55,755 bases of DNA from an uncultured Clostridia bacterium (GCA_944358655.1 CALVRO010000009.1:1-55755), one strand, 5' to 3'. Counted from the stretch's first letter, positions 1 through 8,019 are shown. Notes: a model not told the origin generated them from the letters alone. Translations and numbers: made by a program.

Positions 1-300
1 CCCCATGTCATGCCGAGCAGCGCGCCTCGTCGCTGCAAGGCTAATTTCGCAGCAAGCCGAGTATAACTCGGCTTGTTTGCTCTATAGCCTGCGGCTCCTC
101 TTTCGCGCAAATACTACAGTTTTGCGCGAGGCTAATGTGATCCCTCGCTGTCGCTCGGGATGACAATACTGCCCCGCCCGCCCACCCCACGCCTTTCTCC
201 TCTGTAAAACACAATGTGGTAAAAGTGTATCTGAAGCGTAGCCGGGGAGATTTCTCCGCTCGCTACGCTCGGTCGAAATGACAAGCTCTACCCGAGGAAG
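1..300 (-). repeat. Repeat island 1, reverse orientation
   Basis: This stretch has no gene. It is a mosaic of the repeat families that recur in five other islands here, read on the minus strand. It holds a copy of the 105-bp structured repeat (about 25-134), the CCTGAGCG-type repeat (about 138-165) and the ATTTCGACCG...GAGAAATCTCC repeat (about 228-282). The left end continues outside the window. Confidence 0.8.
25..134 (-). repeat. 105-bp structured repeat, copy 1
   Basis: Reverse-strand copy of the family best seen at 5039-5143. The inner hairpin CAAGCCGAG/CTCGGCTTG has a TTATA loop here in place of TTTA. The CGCGCAAA/TTTGCGCG hairpin is also present. Confidence 0.8.
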
Positions 301-329
301 CCGCACAACGCGGCCGCGCGCCTCCCTAT

Positions 330-447
330 GCCCCGTTTGTCATACAGAGCAGCGCACCCGACAGGCCGGTTTCCTTATAAGGTAGGAGTGCGCGTCGCCG
401 AATGTATCTCGGAGGCGTAAGCCGACGGACAAACGGGGCGTTTTTTT
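330..447 (+). ncRNA. Candidate structured RNA with long closing stem and U-run
   Basis: A perfect 12-bp inverted repeat, GCCCCGTTTGTC (330-341) and GACAAACGGGGC (428-439), encloses about 86 nt and is followed by seven T (441-447). Inside lie GCGCAC/GTGCGC (352-357/388-393) and CGCC/GGCG (396-399/414-417), which could form a three-way junction. It could be a terminator-ended small RNA, a MITE-like element with terminal inverted repeats, or an elaborate terminator for an upstream gene. No known RNA class was recognised and no promoter was identified. Confidence 0.4.
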
Positions 448-513
448 AATTTCACCGCATTTAACCGATTAAAATTTTTTCCAGCAAATTGCCCTCAAAT
501 TGTATGTAACATA

Positions 514-542
514 TTGAGTTTTTCAACAATGTGTGTTATAAT
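514..542 (+). promoter_or_regulatory. Sigma-A-like promoter
   Basis: TTGAGT (514-519), 17-bp spacer, TATAAT (537-542). It lies about 235 bp upstream of the ABC ATPase gene and would give a long leader. A second TATAAT at 719-724, with only a poor -35, is closer to the gene and could be the main start. Confidence 0.5.
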
Positions 543-777
543 AGATATATAATCTAATTGCCTCCACGCCGTCACATGCCCGAATTTTTCGGCCGACGGT
601 TCCGAAAATGTCTGCCCGCGGCGCCCGCCTATCGCGTGCGCGCCCGTCATATAATATAAAGATCAAAGATTTTACATTCTTTTCACACAAAAGGGCTTTC
701 ATTTTCATTTTTTTAGGTTATAATATAAACTGAACATAAACAAAAAGTTTTTAGTTGCAACTACGGAGGGTGCAGAG

Positions 778-1479
778 ATGAGTTTTTTGTCGCTAACCGA
801 TGTCAATAAGGATTACCACGTCGGCAGTATCACCGTAAACGCCTTGAAGGAGGTGACCTTCGACCTCAACGACGGCGAGTTTGCCGTCGTCGTCGGCAGT
901 TCGGGCGCAGGCAAGACCACGCTTTTAAATCTGCTCGGCGGCATGGATTCGGCCACGAGCGGTAAAATTGCGCTCGACGGCAGGGACGTCACCGCCCTCG
1001 GTCGCAGGGGTCTTACCGACTACCGCCGCAACGACGTGGGCTTTGTCTTTCAGTTCTACAACCTCATGCCCAACCTCACCGCGCTCGAAAACGTTGAGAT
1101 AGCCGTGGAGATATGCAAAAACCACCTCAAGCCCGAGGAAGTGCTCGAGGAGGTGGGCCTCTCTGAGCGCCTCAACAACTTCCCCGCGCAGCTTTCGGGC
1201 GGCGAACAGCAGAGGGTGTCCATAGCCCGCGCCATAGCCAAAAACCCCAAGCTGCTCCTCTGCGACGAGCCCACGGGCGCACTCGACTACCAGACGGGCA
1301 AAAAGATACTCAAGCTTTTGTACGACGTCTCCAAAAAGCGCAACAGGCTGGTAATAGTCGTAACTCACAACTCGGCGCTCAAGGCCATGGCCGACAAGGT
1401 CATCTACATCCGCAGCGGTCAGATAGAGCGCATGGAGTACAACCCCCGCCCCGTTTCCGTAGACATGATAGAGTGGTAA
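778..1479 (+). CDS. ABC transporter ATP-binding protein (MacB/LolD type)
   Basis: 233-residue ATPase, the usual length for the LolD/MacB/SalX family. Walker [10 protein letters not shown] at residues 40-48, Q-loop near 91, signature LSGGEQQRV at 139-147, Walker B LLLCDEP at 159-165, and the switch His near 197. It should power the FtsX-like permease that starts 12 bp downstream; such pairs act in export or extrusion of peptides, lipids or antibiotics, or in mechanotransmission, rather than in import. A strong Shine-Dalgarno (GGAGGG, 765-770) sits 7 nt before ATG. Substrate is unknown: no two-component system or peptide gene is adjacent. Confidence 0.95.
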   Translation: MSFLSLTDVNKDYHVGSITVNALKEVTFDLNDGEFAVVVGSSGAGKTTLLNLLGGMDSATSGKIALDGRDVTALGRRGLTDYRRNDVGFVFQFYNLMPNLTALENVEIAVEICKNHLKPEEVLEEVGLSERLNNFPAQLSGGEQQRVSIARAIAKNPKLLLCDEPTGALDYQTGKKILKLLYDVSKKRNRLVIVVTHNSALKAMADKVIYIRSGQIERMEYNPRPVSVDMIEW

Positions 1480-1491
1480 GGAGGGGCAGGC

Positions 1492-3516
1492 ATGAAGACC
1501 TATTTAAAGACCCTTGGCAGAATGTTCAGCCATCACATAACGCGCTTTCTGTCCATAATTTTCATAGTGTTCATAGCCGTCGGCTTCTCCTCGGGCATAG
1601 GATCGTCCAACACCAAAATAGACCGCTCGCTCGAAGATTACTACGAGGGCGCCAACATGTCCGACCTCATCGTAAAGAACGAGGATGGCGTATTTTCGGA
1701 GGAGGACATAGCCGCCGTCCGCACCCTTCTGGAGGACGAGGGCTACTCCGCCGAAATATCCACCGGCCTCTCGGTGGACGTCAACGTAAAAATAGGGGAG
1801 AGCGACAGGCTGACCCGCCTGTACTTTCTCGACGATTTTTCGCTCGAAGGCGACGATTGGGCCGTTAATATCCCCCAAATAACGCTTGACGACGACATTG
1901 TTCCCGCCGAGGACGAGTTCGCCGCCCTGTCGCTCGTAAGCAATGCCAAAATAGATGGGGTGAGCGCGGGCACGCGCGTCACTTTGGACTTTGTCGATAT
2001 CTTAAGGCAGCTCCTCGCCCAGCAGGGCATGGAGGAGGACGAGATAGACGGCATGCTCCGCCTCATCGAGATGTTCTATCCCGACGGCATCAAGGAGGAC
2101 ATAGTCGTCTGCGGCACGCTCGACAGTCCCCTGATCTTCGCCTCCGACGGCGAGCCGAGCTACACCAACGGCGAGGACGTGGAGATCCCCGAAACGGGCG
2201 CGGGCCTCGGCGATCTCGAAATCATCCAAAGCGCGCTCTATTTTTCCTCGGACATAATCCCCACGGCGCTCGCAAGCTTTTTGGGCACGGGTGACATATA
2301 TATCTCCCTCGCCGACGACGAGGACGTCCCCGCCCTGTTCACGGGCGGATACGAAGAACTCGTCGACGACCTCTCGGCAAAGATTGCCGACCTGTTTGTC
2401 GCCGAGCCCGAGGAGGGCGAGGAGGCGGCCGAGGCGGAGAGCACCGTGCGCGTAATATCGCTGTACGACAACTTTTCGGTGTTCTCGCTGCACAGCTATT
2501 CGGGCAAGGTGGAGGCGCTCGGCTGGGTGCTCGTAGTCGCGTTCATCTTCGTCACGGCGCTCGTCGTGTTCTCCAACATTTCGCGCCTGATGGAGGAGGA
2601 GCGCTCGCAGGTGGCCTGCATGCGCACTTTGGGCTATTCGCCCTTCAAAATAATCTTCAAATACGCGCTGTTCGCGGCCGTCGCCGCGGGCATAGGCGGC
2701 TTCGTCGCCTACTTCGTGGGCGCGGGCGTGTCCATATTCGTCTACGAGGTGTTCAACTACTCCTATCTCATGCCCCCCATGTCGGGCTATTTCGACGTCG
2801 CCTTCTTCCTCGTGGTGTTCTGCATAATAGTATTCACCATCATGGCGGCCACGCTCGTTTCGGGCATAAAGATGATGACCGTCGCCCCCGCCGACCTGCT
2901 CAGACCCAAGCCCCCCAAGGCAGGCAAGAAGGTCATCTTCGAGCGCATGCCGTGGCTTTGGAATCTGCTTTCCTTCAAGTATAAGTCGACGGTAAGGAAC
3001 GTTTTAAGGTACAAGAGCCGCTTTCTGATGACGGTTATAGCCGTGGCCTTCTCCATGGCGCTCGTCATGGGCGGTCTGGCCATACTCGATCTGTGCACTA
3101 CGGGTGTCATCAACTCGGTGTCCATAATAGGCATAGCCATACTCATAATCGCCTTCGCGGGCCTGCTCACGGCCGTAGTCATCTACACGATGACAAATAT
3201 AAATATCTCCGAGCGCAACCGCGAACTCGCCACGCTGATGGTCCTGGGCTATCACGACGGCGAAGTTTCGGGCTATATCTACCGCGAGGTGTATATCGAC
3301 ACGCTCATCGGCGTCATCTTCGGCTATCCTCTGGCGGCGCTGCTCATCTGGGTGGTGTTCGAAATGATAGGCCTCGGCACGCTGGGCGGCGTAAGCTGGT
3401 ACATGTGGCTGGCCGCGCCCCTTCTGGTGGCGCTGTTCACATGGATAGTCACGCTGCTGCTCCGCAGAAAGATAGTGCGCGTCGACATGAACGAGAGCCT
3501 TAAGGCCATAGAGTAA
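1492..3516 (+). CDS. FtsX-like ABC transporter permease
   Basis: 674-residue membrane protein. One transmembrane segment lies near residues 15-35, followed by an acidic extracytoplasmic domain of about 300 residues rich in Asp and Glu. Then come FtsX-type bundles near 345-365, 395-465 and 515-665. Two FtsX-type modules are visible, one around ALVVFSNISRLMEEERSQVACMR region and the other around the NISERNRELATLMVLGY region, both matching the conserved cytosolic loop of the family. A Shine-Dalgarno (AAGGAGG) follows the ATPase stop. Together with the ATPase it forms a two-gene operon ended by the hairpin at 3531-3565. The substrate cannot be inferred. Confidence 0.92.
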   Translation: MKTYLKTLGRMFSHHITRFLSIIFIVFIAVGFSSGIGSSNTKIDRSLEDYYEGANMSDLIVKNEDGVFSEEDIAAVRTLLEDEGYSAEISTGLSVDVNVKIGESDRLTRLYFLDDFSLEGDDWAVNIPQITLDDDIVPAEDEFAALSLVSNAKIDGVSAGTRVTLDFVDILRQLLAQQGMEEDEIDGMLRLIEMFYPDGIKEDIVVCGTLDSPLIFASDGEPSYTNGEDVEIPETGAGLGDLEIIQSALYFSSDIIPTALASFLGTGDIYISLADDEDVPALFTGGYEELVDDLSAKIADLFVAEPEEGEEAAEAESTVRVISLYDNFSVFSLHSYSGKVEALGWVLVVAFIFVTALVVFSNISRLMEEERSQVACMRTLGYSPFKIIFKYALFAAVAAGIGGFVAYFVGAGVSIFVYEVFNYSYLMPPMSGYFDVAFFLVVFCIIVFTIMAATLVSGIKMMTVAPADLLRPKPPKAGKKVIFERMPWLWNLLSFKYKSTVRNVLRYKSRFLMTVIAVAFSMALVMGGLAILDLCTTGVINSVSIIGIAILIIAFAGLLTAVVIYTMTNINISERNRELATLMVLGYHDGEVSGYIYREVYIDTLIGVIFGYPLAALLIWVVFEMIGLGTLGGVSWYMWLAAPLLVALFTWIVTLLLRRKIVRVDMNESLKAIE

Positions 3517-3530
3517 ATTTTTAATTTTTG

Positions 3531-3565
3531 AAAAAAGGCGGTCGTTCGCCCCTTCCGCTTTTTTT
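3531..3565 (+). terminator. Intrinsic terminator after ABC permease
   Basis: A6 and GCGG pair with CCGC and T6-7, leaving one bulged G. It ends the ABC exporter operon. Confidence 0.65.
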
Positions 3566-3588
3566 ACGCTTCACCCATCGAAGCGGCA

Positions 3589-3720
3589 GTTGTCCGCGGC
3601 GTGCCCCAACGGGTGTGCCGCGGATGATTTTGCGCCTCATGCTGCCCGTTTATGTCCTTAAAACCGACATATATCGCCGCTTTTTACCGAATATGTTTTA
3701 AAAACGGCATTGTATGCCGC
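3589..3720. repeat. Hairpin and imperfect duplicated element
   Basis: TCCGCGGC/GCCGCGGA form an 8-bp stem. They are followed by two imperfect copies of an element resembling TTTTAAAnCGGC...TATnnCCGC, at about 3658-3683 and 3696-3721. The second resembles the leader repeats at 6140-6217. Function unknown. Confidence 0.35.
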
Positions 3721-3725
3721 AGCTG

Positions 3726-3754
3726 TTTACATTTTGGTTTTGCGGGTGTACAAT
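3726..3754 (+). promoter_or_regulatory. Promoter of aldose epimerase gene
   Basis: TTTACA (3726-3731), 17 bp, TACAAT (3749-3754). The leader of about 70 nt contains a GC-rich hairpin, GCGGCGC/GCGCCGC, at 3787-3804. Confidence 0.65.
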
Positions 3755-3832
3755 TAAAATGAAATACTATGTTCAACCGGCCTTTAGCGGCGCGGCTGCG
3801 CCGCCGATAAAATAAACTTCAGGGCAAAAGAT

Positions 3833-4831
3833 ATGGTCACTAAAAAACACTACGGAAAATTCAACGGCTCCAACGTCAATGTGTACACGCTGTCCTCGGG
3901 CGATCTGTCCGTCGACGTGTGCGACCTCGGCGCGCGCGTAAACGCCATCCGCTTCCGCGGCAAGGACGTCGCACTCGGCTTCAACTCCACGGGCGGCTGT
4001 ATAGAGAACGACTGCTACATAGGCTCCACCAAGGGCAGAGTTGCAAACCGCATAAGGGGAGGGCGCTTCGTGATAGACGGCAGACCCTACTTTGTCGTCT
4101 GCAACGAGGGCTCGAATCAGCTCCACGGCGGACTTGTCGGCTTCGACAAGCACGCCTTCGCAGCTCTCCCCACCTCGGACGGCGTAGTCATGACGCTCGT
4201 CAGCCCCGACGGCGACCAGGGCTACCCCGGCACGCTGACCATGCACGCCACATTCAAGGTCAGGGACAACGCCCTCACCGTCTGGTATTCGGCCGTCAGC
4301 GACAGAGATACCCTCTGGGCGCCCACCTGCGGCGTGTTCTTTAACCTCGACGGCGAGAACGCCGAAAACTGTCTTGCAAACGAGCTGACCATCTCGTCCG
4401 ACAGCTACACGCCCGCCGACGAACAGTTCATCCCCACGGGCGTCGTTGCGCCCGTCGCGGGCACGCCGTACGACTTCACCTCGCCCAAACTCATCGGGCG
4501 GGATATCTCCAGCCCCGAGCTCGCCCAGACGGAGGGATTCGACTGCAACTATGTGCTGAACAACACTTCGCCCGCAGCCGTCGCCCGCTCTGCCGCCACG
4601 GGAATATGCATGCAGCTCTCCACCGACCTGCCCTGCCTGCAGTTCTACTCGGGCAACAGGCTGCACGCCGAACACGGCAAGTCGGGCGCCTATAAAAAGT
4701 GGTCGGGCTTCGCGTTGGAGCCGCAGTTCGCCCCCAACGCCGTCAACATGCCCGGTTTCGACAGCCCCATAATCCGCGGCGGACAGTCGGCAAACCACTA
4801 CATAAAATACGCCTTCTCCGCCGTAGAGTAG
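3833..4831 (+). CDS. Aldose 1-epimerase family protein
   Basis: 332 residues, full length for galactose mutarotase-like enzymes, which interconvert alpha and beta anomers of hexoses. Visible family motifs are GRVANRI near 68-74, LHGG near 99-102 (the substrate-binding His), FFNLDG near 166-171 and LEPQFAPNA near 302-310 (the catalytic Glu). The normal motif around the catalytic acid, NHxYFNL, reads CGVFFNL here: the His is replaced by Gly. Activity on standard aldoses is therefore uncertain and it may be a divergent subfamily. It is a single gene with its own promoter. Shine-Dalgarno is weak. Confidence 0.85.
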   Translation: MVTKKHYGKFNGSNVNVYTLSSGDLSVDVCDLGARVNAIRFRGKDVALGFNSTGGCIENDCYIGSTKGRVANRIRGGRFVIDGRPYFVVCNEGSNQLHGGLVGFDKHAFAALPTSDGVVMTLVSPDGDQGYPGTLTMHATFKVRDNALTVWYSAVSDRDTLWAPTCGVFFNLDGENAENCLANELTISSDSYTPADEQFIPTGVVAPVAGTPYDFTSPKLIGRDISSPELAQTEGFDCNYVLNNTSPAAVARSAATGICMQLSTDLPCLQFYSGNRLHAEHGKSGAYKKWSGFALEPQFAPNAVNMPGFDSPIIRGGQSANHYIKYAFSAVE

Positions 4832-5038
4832 ACAGAATTTTTCCTCTATAACCTTATTACAGCCTCCCCATGCGAAGGGGAGGTGGCCGCACGCACCGCT
4901 CCCTCGGGTAGAGCATGTCATTTCGAGCGTAGCCGAGAAATCTCCCCGGAAGAGCGTGTCATTTCGACCGAAGTGAGCGTAAGCGAACGAAGCGGAGAAA
5001 TCTCCCCGGTTACTTTTCAGATACACTTTGTGCCACAG

Positions 5039-5143
5039 CCTCGCGCAAAACTGTAGTATTTGCGCGAAAGAGGAGGCGCAGGCTATAAAGCAAACAAGCC
5101 GAGTTTACTCGGCTTGCTGCGAAATTAGCCTTGCGACGACGAG
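5039..5143 (+). repeat. 105-bp structured repeat, copy 2
   Basis: Reference copy. The 5' hairpin is CGCGCAAA/TTTGCGCG. The closing stem GCAGGCTA/TAGCC(T)TGC (GGCGCAGGC context here) encloses the inner hairpin CAAGCCGAG-TTTA-CTCGGCTTG. It ends in GACGACGAG. Confidence 0.85.
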
Positions 5144-5144
5144 G

Positions 5145-5185
5145 GGAGGTGTCTGTATGCGAGAGCATGCAGACGGAGAGGTCGA
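5145..5185 (+). repeat. Hairpin element E, partial copy
   Basis: It lacks the left arm of the first hairpin. The second hairpin GTCTGTATGC/GCATGCAGAC contains one G-T wobble compared with the copy at 23350. Confidence 0.6.
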
Positions 5186-5202
5186 AAAAAAGAAAGAACG
5201 CC

Positions 5203-5250
5203 CCCTCAGTCGGCAATAAATTGCCGCCAGCTCCCCATAACGACGGGGAG
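5203..5250 (+). repeat. CCCCTCAGTCGG element
   Basis: Two hairpins: GGCAA-TAAA-TTGCC and GCTCCCC/GGGGAGC. A near-identical copy lies at about 23200-23250. To my recollection similar elements are common between genes in clostridial genomes. Confidence 0.65.
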
Positions 5251-5319
5251 CCAATTTTAAGTATGTCATTTCGAGCGTAGCCGAGAAATCTCCCCGGTTA
5301 CTTTTCAGATACACTCTGT

Positions 5320-5442
5320 ACCGCTCCGCGAAGCGTGCGCAGCTCTGCGAGCACCCCTCCGAAAAATGAGTAGCAAATCGCTAAAGCACCGCACCCGCGA
5401 CAGAGGGGGCGGGCAAGGGCGAATTTGCTTTCACGGAGTGCA
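5320..5442 (+). repeat. Repeat C, copy 1
   Basis: A 123-bp unit from ACCGCTCCGCG to CACGGAGTGCAG. AGCAAAT and ATTTGCT arms can close a stem around a GC-rich interior. It is followed directly by a 105-bp repeat. Confidence 0.7.
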
Positions 5443-5458
5443 GATATCTTCACCACAG

Positions 5459-5562
5459 TTTCGCGCAAAACCGTGCTTTTGCGCGAAAGAGGAGCCGCAG
5501 GCTATAAAGCAAACAAGCCGAGTTTACTCGGCTTGCTGCGAAATTAGCCTTGCGACGACGAG
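5459..5562 (+). repeat. 105-bp structured repeat, copy 3
   Basis: The 5' hairpin reads CGCGCAAAA/TTTTGCGCG here. Its loop and one arm differ from copy 2 but pairing is kept. Confidence 0.8.
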
Positions 5563-5680
5563 GCGCGCTGCTCGGCATGACAAGGGGGAGGGGAGGAGGC
5601 TGCGTGCACCCCTCGGGTAGAGCATGTCATTTCGAGCGTAGCCGAGAAATCTCCCGGGCTACGCTTCAGATACACTCATT

Positions 5681-5802
5681 ACCACTCCGCGAAGCGTGCG
5701 CAGCCATGCGAGCACCCTCCGAAAAGCAAGTAGCAAATCGCTGAAGCACCGCACCCGCGCAGAGGGGGCGGGCAAGGGCGAATTTGCTTTCACGGAGTGC
5801 AG
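5681..5802 (+). repeat. Repeat C, copy 2
   Basis: Near-identical to 5320-5442, in the same order relative to the A and 105-bp repeats. Confidence 0.7.
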
Positions 5803-5818
5803 GAAATTTTAGCCACAA

Positions 5819-5923
5819 CCTCGCGCAAAACTGTAGTATTTGCGCGAAAGAGGAGCCGCAGGCTATAGAGCAAACAAGCAAAGTTTACTTGGCTTGTTGC
5901 GAAGTTAGCCTTGCGGCGACGAG
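5819..5923 (+). repeat. 105-bp structured repeat, copy 4
   Basis: The inner hairpin is CAAGCAAAG-TTTA-CTTGGCTTG. GAG/CTC of copy 2 has become AAG/CTT, a compensated change, beside one uncompensated mismatch. Confidence 0.8.
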
Positions 5924-6004
5924 GAGAAATCTCCTCGGCTGCGCTTCAGATACACTCTGTACCACTCCGCGAAGCGTGCATTTAATCGGTCAACCCCCGC
6001 CGTC

Positions 6005-6060
6005 TGCGCCCCGCGGGGCTTTGCAAGTCCCGCGGGGCGCAATTTTTAAAATTTTTTTAC
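6005..6060 (+). terminator. GC-rich hairpin followed by T-rich tract
   Basis: TGCGCCCCGCGGG (6005-6017) pairs with CCCGCGGGGCGCA (6029-6041), then AATTTTT and a second T-run. It closes repeat island 2. Confidence 0.55.
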
Positions 6061-6090
6061 AAACCGCGCCATTTTTTCGTCACAAAAATA

Positions 6091-6119
6091 TTGATTATAT
6101 CGCGCCGATATGTTATAAT
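6091..6119 (+). promoter_or_regulatory. Promoter of NifU-like/GGGtGRT operon
   Basis: TTGATT (6091-6096), 17 bp, TATAAT (6114-6119). Transcription would start near 6126, before the duplicated leader. Confidence 0.7.
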
Positions 6120-6139
6120 TGTTCCCGTAAAACAATTAT

Positions 6140-6217
6140 GTTTTAAAGCGCGGTCTATCGCCGCAGTTCAAAATTCTTGTTTTAAAGCGCGGCCTATCGC
6201 CGCGGCTCAAAATTTTA
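6140..6217 (+). repeat. 39-bp tandem duplication in 5' leader
   Basis: Two 39-bp copies (6140-6178 and 6179-6217) with few differences. Each has GTTTTAAAGCGCGG followed by CTATCGCCGC, which can form a short hairpin. The second ends just before the Shine-Dalgarno at 6219-6224. Possible double operator or RNA-protein site. Confidence 0.75.
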
Positions 6218-6233
6218 TCGGAGGAACTTTGTA

Positions 6234-6959
6234 ATGCAATATTCAAAAGACGTTGAAAACATGATTTGCGTTGCCAAGGGCGTTTCGGGCAGATTCGAAC
6301 ACGGCCCCTCCCCCATACCCGAAGAAGGGCAGTGGATCCAGGCAAAGGAAATCAAGGATATCAAAGGTCTTACGCACGGCATAGGCTGGTGCGCCCCCCA
6401 GCAGGGCGCCTGCAAGCTGACGCTCAACGTTAAGGACGGAGTCATTCAGGAAGCGCTGGTTGAAACCATCGGCTGCTCGGGCATGACCCACTCGGCCGCA
6501 ATGGCTGCCGAAATTCTCCCCCACAAGACCATTTTGGAGGCGCTCAACACCGACCTCGTGTGCGACGCCATCAACACGGCCATGAGGGAGTTATTCCTTC
6601 AGATAGTTTACGGCAGAACGCAGTCGGCCTTCTCCGACGACGGTCTTCCCATCGGCGCCGGCCTCGAAGACCTCGGCAAGGGCCTCCGTTCGCAGGTGGG
6701 CACCATGTACGGCACGGCCGCCAAGGGCGTAAGATACCTCGAGATGGCCGAAGGCTACGTTCTCTCCATGGCGCTCGACAAGAACAACGAAGTGTGCGGC
6801 TACAAGTTTGTTTCGCTCGGCAAGATGACCGACTTCATCAAGAAGGGCCTCACCCCCGACGAAGCTTACCAGAAGTCTATAGGCACCTATGGCAGATACT
6901 CCAAAGAGCAGGGTGCAGTCAAGTACATTGACCCCAGAAACGACAAGGAGGTTAAGTAA
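6234..6959 (+). CDS. NifU/IscU-like scaffold protein paired with GGGtGRT protein
   Basis: 241 residues. It resembles proteins annotated as iron-sulfur cluster assembly scaffolds that are encoded next to GGGtGRT proteins in Clostridia. Cysteines C53 (GWCAP), C60 (GACKL) and C81 (IGCSGMTHSAA) fit a NifU-type cluster or metal site. The middle is followed by an unusual C-terminal half (about 125-241) rich in Gly and charged residues, longer than typical IscU. Shine-Dalgarno GGAGGA (6219-6224). It is transcribed with the next gene, 5 bp away. Its actual biochemical role is unknown; the scaffold label rests on family resemblance. Confidence 0.8.
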   Translation: MQYSKDVENMICVAKGVSGRFEHGPSPIPEEGQWIQAKEIKDIKGLTHGIGWCAPQQGACKLTLNVKDGVIQEALVETIGCSGMTHSAAMAAEILPHKTILEALNTDLVCDAINTAMRELFLQIVYGRTQSAFSDDGLPIGAGLEDLGKGLRSQVGTMYGTAAKGVRYLEMAEGYVLSMALDKNNEVCGYKFVSLGKMTDFIKKGLTPDEAYQKSIGTYGRYSKEQGAVKYIDPRNDKEVK

Positions 6960-6964
6960 GTATT

Positions 6965-7966
6965 ATGGCACTTTTTGAAGGATACGAAAGAAGGGAAGCC
7001 AAAATTCTGGCCGTCCTCAAGGAATACGGAATAAACTCCATCGAAGAATGCAGGGACATCGCCCTCTCCAAGGGCGTCGACTGCGACAAGATAGTGCGCA
7101 GCACCCAGCCCATCTGCTTTGAAAACGCCGTCTGGGCCTATACCGTAGGCGCGGCCATCGCCATCAAGAAGGGCTGCAAGAAGGCCGCCGACGCAGCGGC
7201 AGCCATAGGCATCGGCCTGCAGAGCTTCTGCGTTCCCGGCTCGGTTGCCGAGAACAGAAAAGTAGGCCTCGGCCACGGCAACCTCGGTTCCATGCTCCTT
7301 TCGGAGGACACCGACTGCTTCTGCTTCCTCGCCGGTCACGAAAGCTTCGCCGCCGCCGAGGGCGCCATCAAGATCGCCGAAAACGCCAACAAGGTGCGCG
7401 TAAAGCCCCTTCGCGTCATTCTCAACGGCCTCGGCAAGGACGCCGCGTATATAATTTCGCGCATCAACGGCTTCACCTATGTAAAGACGCAGTTCGACCC
7501 CTACACCGAAACGGTAAAGGTAGTCGACACCGTCGCCTTCTCCGACGGCCCCCGCGCCAAGGTAAAGTGCTACGGCGCCGATAACGTTCCCGAAGGCGTA
7601 GCCATCATGAAGCTTGAAAACGTCTCCGTGTCCATAACGGGCAACTCCACCAACCCCACAAGGTTCCAGCACCCCGTTGCAGGCACCTACAAAAAGTGGT
7701 GCAACGAAAACGGCGTCAAGTACTTCTCCGTCGCCTCGGGCGGCGGCACGGGCAGAACGCTCCATCCCGACAACATGGCCGCAGGCCCCGCAAGCTACGG
7801 CATGACTGACACCATGGGCAGGATGCACTCCGACGCGCAGTTCGCAGGTTCCTCCTCCGTTCCCGCCCACGTTGAAATGATGGGCCTCATCGGCATGGGC
7901 AACAACCCCATGGTCGGCGCAACGGTAGCCGTTGCGGTCGCCATCGAAGAGGGCATGAAAAACTGA
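6965..7966 (+). CDS. GGGtGRT family protein
   Basis: 333 residues. It carries the family's name motif GGGTGRT at residues 259-265, in SVASGGGTGRTLHPDN. Other well-kept stretches are GLGHGNLGSM near 101-110 and GHESFAAAEGAIKIAE near 124-139. Many scattered Cys residues (C29, C40, C51, C71, C89, C118, C120, C202, C246) suggest redox or metal chemistry, but this is inference. The family is conserved in anaerobes and has no established function that I know of. It lies in an operon with the NifU-like gene, and AAGGAGG near the end of that gene serves as ribosome site. Confidence 0.88.
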   Translation: MALFEGYERREAKILAVLKEYGINSIEECRDIALSKGVDCDKIVRSTQPICFENAVWAYTVGAAIAIKKGCKKAADAAAAIGIGLQSFCVPGSVAENRKVGLGHGNLGSMLLSEDTDCFCFLAGHESFAAAEGAIKIAENANKVRVKPLRVILNGLGKDAAYIISRINGFTYVKTQFDPYTETVKVVDTVAFSDGPRAKVKCYGADNVPEGVAIMKLENVSVSITGNSTNPTRFQHPVAGTYKKWCNENGVKYFSVASGGGTGRTLHPDNMAAGPASYGMTDTMGRMHSDAQFAGSSSVPAHVEMMGLIGMGNNPMVGATVAVAVAIEEGMKN

Positions 7967-7990
7967 TCGCATAACCTACGCTTTTTCCAA

Positions 7991-8019
7991 GGCGGCGGCG
8001 GAATTCTTCCGCCGCCGCC
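7991..8019 (+). terminator. GC-rich palindrome after GGGtGRT operon
   Basis: GGCGGCGGCGGAA-TTC-TTCCGCCGCCGCC, a perfect 13-bp stem with no long T-run. It belongs to the set of hairpins with a GGRA-TTC-TYCC core. Confidence 0.6.

Larger units (their letters stand above)
4832..6000. repeat. Repeat island 2
   Basis: No convincing gene in about 1.2 kb. It contains an ATTTCG...GAGAAATCTCC repeat pair (about 4917-5012), the 105-bp repeat (5039-5143), hairpin element E (5145-5185), the CCCCTCAGTCGG element (5203-5250), and two tandem composite cassettes of about 300 bp in the order A-C-B (5265-5562 and 5622-5923). Short open frames occur but they repeat with the element and lack ribosome sites. Confidence 0.85.

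Noticed and set aside
5028-5219. Recurring short frames in the repeats encoding SLAQNCSICAKEE-like peptides
   Set aside because: They follow the 105-bp repeat wherever it occurs, lack ribosome sites, and the changes between copies preserve hairpins rather than codons.
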